This document shows, piece by piece, positions 42,351 through 49,237 of a stretch of DNA of 51,151 bases. A program made the translations under genes and the position numbers. Under the pieces are notes generated by a model that saw nothing but the letters and a program-made list of their open reading frames with translations, had not been told where the DNA came from and made no database searches. Source of the stretch: Arthrobacter sp. CAU 1506 (GTDB lineage: Bacteria > Actinomycetota > Actinomycetes > Actinomycetales > Micrococcaceae); the NCBI RefSeq assembly GCF_005047635.1, contig NZ_SUKC01000024.1:1-51151 (forward strand). Direction: 5' to 3'. How positions within the stretch are numbered: the stretch's first letter is position 1; every line of letters starts with the position of its first letter.

Positions 42351-42687
42351 GTCCGTGGGTTCGTTGGTCGGCCTCCATTGTTGTGGCCGGACGGGTTGGT
42401 GCTCACGAAGCGACGTCATGCCGGTCGGTGTGTTGCCTGGCTCCCGCAGGCTTCGGAATGGTGGTTCTTCGGCGCTGCGCGCCTGGGCCTAGGCGCAGCG
42501 TCCCTGCGTTGGCGTCGCGCCCTGGGCCAACGCTGCGCCCTGGCTGCGGCATCCCCTGAGTCACCGCCGGGCACAGGTTTTTAGGTTCAGCGCGACGTTT
42601 CGAGTGACCATGCCCAACCGCCCACTATTCCTACACATTGGGCTGTTTCGATGGCGGGTCGAATGTGTGTACGAATAAAATTGTGGT
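42351..42687. other. spacer with nested hairpins
   Basis: No gene. GGCGCAGCG (42492-42500) pairs with CGCTGCGCC (42531-42539), and GCGTTGGC (42506-42513) pairs with GCCAACGC (42526-42533). The structures overlap, so only one full pairing can form at a time. They may end transcription of the ABC genes. The DUF222 gene start follows an A/T-rich stretch. Confidence 0.5.
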
Positions 42688-44526
42688 ATGGCGCTCGCAC
42701 CGTTGGACCGGACCGGGGAGATGGAAGAATCCCTCTCCGAGGTGCGCGTTCAGCTGCAGGATATCGCCGACTGTTTCACCGCCGGGTCCGGGGCGCTGAG
42801 CACCCGTGAGTTGGCTAACACGGTAGCAGCGGTCGAGGACGTTGCTAAGGTCGTGGAGTTCCTGCAGGCCGTCGGCGCCTATGCGGTGGAGCGGGCGGAC
42901 ATCGCCGCGAACGGGGAAACCGCAGCCACCACCACCAGCACCCTTGCTGGCACACCTGATGCCGGCGAGGCGGGGTGGACGGACCCGGCCGCGGCGATCA
43001 GTGCCGGCTCCGGAAACGACCCCGGCGGTGGTCCCGGTCCCGGTGGCGGGCCGGGTGGTCTTGACCCCGCGGGGCCAGGCATCGCGGGGCCGGGCGGTGC
43101 GGGTCGGAAACAGCGGCGGCGGCGGAAGACCGAGTTCCGGAACAACGCCGAGTACCTGCGCTCAAGGCTGGGGATCAGCATCATCGAAGCGCGGCGCAGG
43201 CTGCGGGTCGGCAAGGCGGTGACCGCGCCGGTGCGGTTCGACGGCGAACCTGGCACCCCGGCCCTGCCGGTGCTGGCCGAGGCGATGGCCGCCGGGGACA
43301 TCAGCGGCGGCGTCGCGGCCCTGGTCACCGATTCCATCGGCCGTGCCCGCCACGCCGCGCCCGACGCCGGGACGTTGGAGGCGATGGAAGCGTCACTGGT
43401 CCGGCAGGCCGCCGAGACCGACACGGACACGCTGGCGATGGTCGCGAAGACCTGGGAGACAGCGGTCGACCAGGACGGTGGCGAGCCCTCGGAGGAGGAA
43501 CTGCGGTCCCGGCAGGGCATGTTCTACCGCGGACGCCGGCGCGGACTGCACCAGTTCGTCATCAACACCACCGACGACCAATACGAAGCCCTCGCTACCG
43601 TGATGAACAGCGCCGCGAACCCCCGCATCCAATCCGACGCCATCGAAACCGCCGCCACCCCGGCCGGCACCAACCCGCGCGAGAGCGGGGCCACCGACGC
43701 AGGCCTGCACGGGGACGGCGCCCCGGCCCCCGGCACTATCGGCAACGCCGGGCACGCTGGACCCACGGAGACCGAGACCGGTATTGCGGTAGCTGGAAGC
43801 GAAGACGCCCGCCGCACCGAGAAGGGCTCCGCATCGCCCACACCTCTGCGCGAGGAAGATGGCGATCCTGCGGAGGCAGAGTCAGCTAGCGGCGTGGTGG
43901 ATCCGGCCGTCTTGGAAGGACTGGACGATTTCACGAGGGCGCAGAAGCTGCTGGCCGGGCTGGTCGGCGCCTGCCGGATCGCGCTGAACACCGGCAGGCT
44001 CCCCGACTCCGGCGGGCACCGCACCCAGGTCATGGTCACCGCCGGCTACGAACAACTCGCCGGGTTGCTCACCGGCGGCGGCACCGCGGTATTCAACGGC
44101 CCGGTCTCGGCCAAAACGGTGCGCCGGATGGCCTGCGACGCCGAGATCATCCCCGCGATCCTCGGCTCCCAAGGCGAAGTCCTGGACCTGGGCCGGTCGC
44201 AACGGTTCTTCAACCGGGCGATCCGCCGGGCACTGCTCATCCGGGACAAAGGCTGCGCGTTCCCGGGCTGCACCATGCCAGTGTTCTGGACCGAAGCGCA
44301 CCACATCGTGCCCTGGTGGGCCGGCGGCCGCACCGAGGTCAACAACGGCGTCTGCCTCTGCGGACTCCACCACGACCTGATCGAGCAAGGCAACTGGAAC
44401 ATCACCGTCCGCGACGGCATCCCCTGGTTCACCCCGCCCGACTACATCGACCCCGACCGCCACCCCCTGCGCAACACCTACTGGCAAACCCACATCCCAC
44501 CCCAACCACTCCGCACACCCCAATAG
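42688..44526 (+). CDS. DUF222/HNH endonuclease domain protein
   Basis: 612 residues. An N-terminal DUF222 region (about residues 10-280) with RGMFYRGRRR-like basic elements is followed by a variable Ala/Gly/Thr-rich linker and a C-terminal HNH nuclease domain: DKGCAFPGCTMPVFWTEAHHIVPWWAGGRTEVNNGVCLCGLHHDLIEQGNW. Two CxxC-type pairs and the H-N-H residues are present. These proteins are multi-copy in actinobacteria and their targets are unclear. The gene is flanked by hairpins and short repeats rather than by obvious mobile-element ends. Confidence 0.93.
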   Translation: MALAPLDRTGEMEESLSEVRVQLQDIADCFTAGSGALSTRELANTVAAVEDVAKVVEFLQAVGAYAVERADIAANGETAATTTSTLAGTPDAGEAGWTDPAAAISAGSGNDPGGGPGPGGGPGGLDPAGPGIAGPGGAGRKQRRRRKTEFRNNAEYLRSRLGISIIEARRRLRVGKAVTAPVRFDGEPGTPALPVLAEAMAAGDISGGVAALVTDSIGRARHAAPDAGTLEAMEASLVRQAAETDTDTLAMVAKTWETAVDQDGGEPSEEELRSRQGMFYRGRRRGLHQFVINTTDDQYEALATVMNSAANPRIQSDAIETAATPAGTNPRESGATDAGLHGDGAPAPGTIGNAGHAGPTETETGIAVAGSEDARRTEKGSASPTPLREEDGDPAEAESASGVVDPAVLEGLDDFTRAQKLLAGLVGACRIALNTGRLPDSGGHRTQVMVTAGYEQLAGLLTGGGTAVFNGPVSAKTVRRMACDAEIIPAILGSQGEVLDLGRSQRFFNRAIRRALLIRDKGCAFPGCTMPVFWTEAHHIVPWWAGGRTEVNNGVCLCGLHHDLIEQGNWNITVRDGIPWFTPPDYIDPDRHPLRNTYWQTHIPPQPLRTPQ

Positions 44527-44654
44527 AGCCGGCCTCCGATGGTGCCCCCTGCAATGCCGCAAAACCGCAGTCCGACAATGAGACGTGGATTCGCCTGCGC
44601 TCTGGGCAGCGTGACAATTCGCCCCTCTTGCCAACCTCGAACGACACTGCCGAA

Positions 44655-44698
44655 TCGATGCGAATCACCGCAAGAGTCGATGCGTATCACCGCAAGAG
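44655..44698. repeat. 22-bp tandem duplication downstream of the HNH gene
   Basis: TCGATGCGAATCACCGCAAGAG is followed immediately by a second copy differing at one base (44677-44698), in the gap between the HNH gene and the PHP gene. Confidence 0.85.
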
Positions 44699-44763
44699 GG
44701 CAGCGGAACCATGGGCGGAACCTGTCCTACTTGGAACGGCTCCTGGAACCGCGGAGGACGGCT

Positions 44764-45792
44764 TTACCTCCCTTGGCTGCACCACTCCAGGAGGCGCTCG
44801 ACCGGCCATGTGGTGATGATCCTTTCGGCGGGGACGCCGTTTTTGGCAGCACGTTCGGCACCGTAATGGAGGAAATCCAGCTGACCGGGCGCGTGGGCGT
44901 CGCTGTCGATGCTGAACAGGCAGCCGGCGTCGAGCGCCAGCTGGATCAGTTCATCCGGTGGGTCCTGCCGCTCCGGCCGGGAGTTGATTTCGACGGCGAC
45001 GGCGTTCTCGGCACAGGCGGCAAACACGCGCTCGGCGTCGAACTCCGATTGCGGTCGGGTTCCCCGTCCCCCGGTGACCAGCCGTCCTGTGCAGTGGCCC
45101 AGCACATTGGTGCGCGGGTTGTTGATGGCTCCGAGCATCCTCCGGGTCATAGTTGCACGGTCGGACCTGAGCTTGGAATGCACGCTAGCGACAACCACGT
45201 CCAGCTGTTCAAGCATCTCAGGGGTCTGATCCAGCTCGCCGCTCTCCAAGATGTCCGTTTCGATTCCAGTCAACACCCGCAAGCCACCGGACGCGGCATT
45301 GGCCTCTGCCACCAGCTCAAGCTGCCGTGCCAGCCTCTCCTCGCTCAGGCCGTTGGCGATCGTGAGGTTGGGGGAATGATCCGTCAGGGCCAGGTAGTCG
45401 CGGCCCAGCCAGTGAGCGGCGTCGAACATAGCCTGGGGCGGCGACCCGCCATCGGACCAGTCGCTGTGGCAATGGAGATCGCCGCGAAGCGCCTGATGAA
45501 GCTCGTGGCCACCCTCGGCCAGCGGTGCCGCCGAGCGTTCCCGGACCTTCACCAGATAAGCGGGCACTTCACCGTCGACCGCCTGCCGAATAACCTCGAA
45601 GGTGCTGGCCCCGATCCCCTTCATATTCTTCAGTCGCCCGCTGCGGGCCCGTTCGGCCAGTTCGTCAGGTTCCAGTTCGGCTGCCACGGCGGCCGCCCTC
45701 CGGAACGCCTGCACTTTGAAAGTGGGCGCCAGTTCGCGCTCCAGCCAAAAGGCGATTTCGTTCAGGGCCGCTACTGGATCCATGGGACCCAT
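44764..45792 (-). CDS. PHP-domain phosphoesterase with Pol beta-type helix-hairpin-helix N-terminus
   Basis: 342 residues. The N-terminal part (NMKGIGASTFEVI, residues about 55-68) is the helix-hairpin-helix/8-kDa domain of family X DNA polymerases. The C-terminal PHP domain shows LRGDLHCHSDWSDGG, YLALTDHSPNL, LTGIETDILESG, VVASVHSKL, NVLGHCTGRL, VAVEINSRP and FSIDSDAHAPGQL, the complete metal-binding set. It lacks the polymerase palm domain of full PolX proteins, so it is a PHP protein with a DNA-binding tail rather than a polymerase. It probably acts in DNA repair. Confidence 0.88.
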   Translation of the reverse strand: MGPMDPVAALNEIAFWLERELAPTFKVQAFRRAAAVAAELEPDELAERARSGRLKNMKGIGASTFEVIRQAVDGEVPAYLVKVRERSAAPLAEGGHELHQALRGDLHCHSDWSDGGSPPQAMFDAAHWLGRDYLALTDHSPNLTIANGLSEERLARQLELVAEANAASGGLRVLTGIETDILESGELDQTPEMLEQLDVVVASVHSKLRSDRATMTRRMLGAINNPRTNVLGHCTGRLVTGGRGTRPQSEFDAERVFAACAENAVAVEINSRPERQDPPDELIQLALDAGCLFSIDSDAHAPGQLDFLHYGAERAAKNGVPAERIITTWPVERLLEWCSQGR

Positions 45793-45945
45793 CTTGCCTT
45801 CGATCTGCCCTGCGGGCCACGGCTCACAGGTTCATGGGTTAGCGGACTCTCGGCTCACGGGCTGCTGGGTCCACGGCCTCAGGGCTTGCGGTCCATGGCC
45901 AGGGCTTCAAGGCTTCAGCGCTTCGACGCTTTCGGACTTACAGCC
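45793..45945. repeat. degenerate short repeats between CrtI-like and PHP genes
   Basis: Variants of GGCTTCA, GGCTCACGGG and GCTTCGACGCTT recur across this short gap. I cannot define a clean unit. Confidence 0.4.
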
Positions 45946-47385
45946 TTAAGGACTCAGGGAGGGTACAGCCAATCCGAATTGCTCTTTCAACACCAGTTCT
46001 GCGGCCCGGTAGCCGGCCATCCCGTGCACGCCGGGGCCGGGAGGTGTTCCTGCGGAGCAGAGATAGACGCCGTGCAGCGGGGTCTGCCATGGCTTGGGGC
46101 TCAGGATCGGGCGCGCGGCGAGTTGCGCCATGGTGACCGCGCCGGTGCCGAAGTCGCCGCCGACGTAGTTGGGGTTGTACACCTCGAAGTCGGCCGCGGA
46201 CATGCTCCTGGAGTCCACCACCAGGTCGGTGAAGCCCGGGGCGGCCCGTTCCAGTGCTGCGGTGATAACGCGCTCCATGTCGCGCGTGGATCCGCGCGGG
46301 ACATGACAGTAGGCCCAGAGGATGTGGCCTCCGGCAGGCGCACGCGAGGGATCAAACTCAGCTGGCTGAGCCGCCAAGATCACCGGATCCTCCGAGTGCC
46401 GGCCGCGGGCGATGGCCCGTTCGGACGCCGCAATCTGATCGCGTGTGCCGCCCAGGTGCACGGTGCCGGCCCGGCGCAGCTCCGGATGCGCCCATGGCAC
46501 CGGCCCGGAGAGGATGTAATCGACTTTGGCGGCGCCGGGACCGTAGCGGTACCGCCTCAGAGCGTGCGCATAAGCAGCGGGGAGTCGGCCGCCAGCCAGC
46601 CGCAGCAGATCGGTCGGCGCGATATCCAGCATGACCGCTTTGGCATCGGTCAGCTGGGCCAGCGAGGTCACCCGATGATCGGTCTCAAGGCGGCCGCCGT
46701 GTGCCCTCAGGTCCTGAACCATGGCGTCGATGATGGCCTGAGACCCTCCGACGGGCAGGGGAAATCCCACGGCATGCGCCAGCGCTCCGAGCATCAGCCC
46801 CGCTCCCGCCGCGGAGAGGCGCCGGACCCCGCCGGGCGTGTGCGCGGCAACACCGGTGAGGAGAGCCGGGGCGAACTGTTCCTTGAAGCGCAGGTTCCAC
46901 GCCGGAGAGCCCTGCTCCAAGTTCCTGATCCCATACCGGAAGGCCGTGACCGGGTTGGCCGGTATCTGCAACAGCTGATCCATCGTGAATTCCAACAGGG
47001 CGTCCGCCCGGTGGACCAGCGGCCGCATCAGCTGCCGGTAGGCGGCGCCGTCGGCGCCCAATCCGTCGACGGTCCGGTCCAGGTCGCGGTAGGCGATAGC
47101 CGCGGCGGCTCCGTCGATCACCTGACCGTACGAGACCTCGGGCACCAGCAGCTCGAGCCGCTGGTCCAGCCCGAAGTCCCTGAAGAAGGGCGAGGCTGCT
47201 GCCATCGGGTGCACTGCCGAGCACACGTCGTGCCAGTACCCGGGCTTGATCAGTTCCAGGGTTCGCGCGCCGCCACCGGGTGTGGCCGCCGCCTCGAAGA
47301 CCGTGACATCCAAGCCGGCCCGCGCCATGATCACGGCCGCCGCCAAACCATTCGGCCCGGCGCCGACTACCGCTACGTCCGTCAC
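45946..47385 (-). CDS. CrtI/phytoene-desaturase-like FAD-dependent oxidoreductase
   Basis: 479 residues. The N-terminal dinucleotide-binding motif DVAVVGAGPNGLAAAVIMARAGLDVTVFE is followed by the GGGAR FAD motif. The C-terminal FAD-binding region reads LHGVYLCSAGTPPGPGVHGMAGYRAAE. It belongs to the CrtI-like amine-oxidoreductase group, which includes carotenoid desaturases and other lipid oxidoreductases. No carotenoid genes are nearby. Its start overlaps the stop of the GT87-like gene by 4 nt, suggesting a shared transcript and possibly a shared lipid-related role. Confidence 0.88.
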   Translation of the reverse strand: MTDVAVVGAGPNGLAAAVIMARAGLDVTVFEAAATPGGGARTLELIKPGYWHDVCSAVHPMAAASPFFRDFGLDQRLELLVPEVSYGQVIDGAAAAIAYRDLDRTVDGLGADGAAYRQLMRPLVHRADALLEFTMDQLLQIPANPVTAFRYGIRNLEQGSPAWNLRFKEQFAPALLTGVAAHTPGGVRRLSAAGAGLMLGALAHAVGFPLPVGGSQAIIDAMVQDLRAHGGRLETDHRVTSLAQLTDAKAVMLDIAPTDLLRLAGGRLPAAYAHALRRYRYGPGAAKVDYILSGPVPWAHPELRRAGTVHLGGTRDQIAASERAIARGRHSEDPVILAAQPAEFDPSRAPAGGHILWAYCHVPRGSTRDMERVITAALERAAPGFTDLVVDSRSMSAADFEVYNPNYVGGDFGTGAVTMAQLAARPILSPKPWQTPLHGVYLCSAGTPPGPGVHGMAGYRAAELVLKEQFGLAVPSLSP

Positions 47386-49097
47386 GACTCATCTTCCCCT
47401 TCCGGCTGTCCGTTCAACCTTGTGCCCTGCGTGTCCCCGCTGGCAATGCCCGGCCACCGCGATGACGGCCGCGGTGGGTCTATGTCGGTTAGGGAATATT
47501 CAGATGCGGTCGCGCCCGTTTCGGTCCCGGATTCCGCCCGATCCGTGGCAAGGTGGCCCGCCGAAGCGGGGAAGCGGCCGTCCCCCGAGGCAAGGTGCCG
47601 CCCCGTGGCAAAGTGGCCCGCCGAAGCGGGTAACCGGCCGGACCCCGCGGAGAGGCTCCCGGGCCCCGCAGGGACGCGGCCAGGCACTGGGAGCACGAAC
47701 CTGTCGGCGGCGCCGTCGAACTCGCCTCCTTGGGGATCATCGGTATCCACGCGCCGGACCGGATCGTGCTCAGGCAGCCAGATCGCCCGGACTACCTTCC
47801 ACATGATGTATACCGTTGCAGCTATATGCGCCAAGACCGCCAGCACGTAGTACGGGGCGTCCAGGTTGCGCGCCGCCTCGCCGGCGCTGGTGACCTGGCC
47901 CAAGTGCATCCAGATTGCCCACCAATGCATGACTTCGAAGAACTGCCAGATCAGGAAGTCGCGCCAGCGTGGATGGGCCAGGGCCACCAGCGGTACCAGC
48001 CAGACCACGAACTGCGGTGAGTACACCTTGTTGGTGAGCACAAACGCGGCCACCACCAGGAAAACCAGCGATGCCATCCGCGGACGGCGCGGCGCCGTCA
48101 GGGCCAGCACGGCGATCCCGGCGCAGGCTGCCGCGAACAGCAGGAAGGATGCGGTGTTGATGAACTCCGGGCTGAGGACCGGCAACTGCTGCCGCTGCGC
48201 GGTCAGGTTGTAGGCGTACCAAATGGACGAGTAGCCAGCCTCGCGCTGACGGCTGTAGTCCAAGAAGTGGAACCAACCGCCGAAGTCGCGCAACATGAAC
48301 GGCAGGTTGGTGGCCAGCCACACCGCAGCCGCGGCAGCAGCGGACGCGGCCAACGGTCGGTACCGGCCGGTCCGGATTGCCAGCAGCAGGATGGCTCCAA
48401 GGATCAGCACGGGGTACAACTTGAGCGCCGCGCCGAGGCCAATGAACACACCGGCCAGGACAGGGCGGCGCCTGGCGAAGGCAAGCATCGCCAGTGCCGC
48501 CAGCATCGCAGCCCACAGGTCCCAGTTGATCGTCCCGGCCAGCACGATGGCCGGCGCCAGCGCCACCATGGCTGCATCCCAGGGCCGCCGGTGGCTCATT
48601 CGCGCGGTGGCAAGCACCGTGACCAGCCAGGCCACGGCCGCCAGGGTGGCGTTGATGTCGAAATAGGCCAGTGCCCGTTCGGGCGAGACACCTTCGCCCG
48701 GAACCAGCCACGCTGTCGCCCCGGCCAGCAGCCCCAGCAGCACCGGGTACTCAAATGAACTGCCCGCGCTGACGAACGGCATGACGCCGTCGGCCAGCCC
48801 GCGGGTTTCGAACAACACCGGCCAGTCCGAATAGCAGCCCATGTAGAAGTAGTCCGGCAGCGCCCAACCGTCCAGCCGGCACGGCGTTTTGACCAGGACC
48901 GAGAGCAGCGCGGCGAACGTGGTCAAGATGATCAGCACGCGCTCCACGGTGAAGAAACCGGGCGAGACCAGGCCCGGCGCGCTGTGCCGGCCCAGCGGTC
49001 CGCCCACCAGCTCAGTGAACTGCTTGAGGAACGGGTCGTTGCGGCTGGGCACCACAATCCGCAGTGGTCTGCGGCGCGAAGAGCGGGGCCCGGGCAT
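47382..49097 (-). CDS. GT87-like polyprenyl-phosphate-dependent membrane glycosyltransferase
   Basis: 571 residues with about ten hydrophobic helices. Landmarks resemble mycobacterial PimE/DUF2029-type mannosyltransferases: YMGCYSDWPVLFETRGL after the first helix with the catalytic-loop Asp, SFEYPVLLGLL, INWDLWAAMLAALA, GLGAALKLYPVLIL, TNKVYSPQFVVWLVPL. The C-terminal tail (about 470-560) is hydrophilic and repetitive, with two copies of GR(L/F)PASAGH(F/L)AT. It acts at the membrane to add sugars to lipid or polymer acceptors. It is divergent from the NeuA-HAD-NeuB gene, which suggests a cell-surface glycan locus. Confidence 0.9.
   Translation of the reverse strand: MPGPRSSRRRPLRIVVPSRNDPFLKQFTELVGGPLGRHSAPGLVSPGFFTVERVLIILTTFAALLSVLVKTPCRLDGWALPDYFYMGCYSDWPVLFETRGLADGVMPFVSAGSSFEYPVLLGLLAGATAWLVPGEGVSPERALAYFDINATLAAVAWLVTVLATARMSHRRPWDAAMVALAPAIVLAGTINWDLWAAMLAALAMLAFARRRPVLAGVFIGLGAALKLYPVLILGAILLLAIRTGRYRPLAASAAAAAAVWLATNLPFMLRDFGGWFHFLDYSRQREAGYSSIWYAYNLTAQRQQLPVLSPEFINTASFLLFAAACAGIAVLALTAPRRPRMASLVFLVVAAFVLTNKVYSPQFVVWLVPLVALAHPRWRDFLIWQFFEVMHWWAIWMHLGQVTSAGEAARNLDAPYYVLAVLAHIAATVYIMWKVVRAIWLPEHDPVRRVDTDDPQGGEFDGAADRFVLPVPGRVPAGPGSLSAGSGRLPASAGHFATGRHLASGDGRFPASAGHLATDRAESGTETGATASEYSLTDIDPPRPSSRWPGIASGDTQGTRLNGQPEGEDES
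47545..47630. repeat. 60-bp-spaced direct repeat in the glycosyltransferase tail
   Basis: A 26-bp sequence starting GTGGCAAGGTGGCCCGCC occurs at 47545-47570 and again, with one mismatch, at 47605-47630. It encodes repeated peptide units in the C-terminal tail. Confidence 0.85.
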
Positions 49098-49237
49098 GCT
49101 CCAAGCGTACTGTCGGCGGCACTATCGGCCACAGATAGGCAACCGTGGGGCGGGTTGGGCTAAACGTCCGCTGCTGCTCGCCTTCCCGTAACCTTGGCCA
49201 CCCCCGGCCGTTACCGACCCTTCCTACCGTGGCTTCA

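Noticed and set aside
44539-47850. 1103-codon open frame on the plus strand
   Set aside because: It lies opposite the PHP, CrtI-like and glycosyltransferase genes and has no family resemblance; it is an antisense artefact of high G+C.
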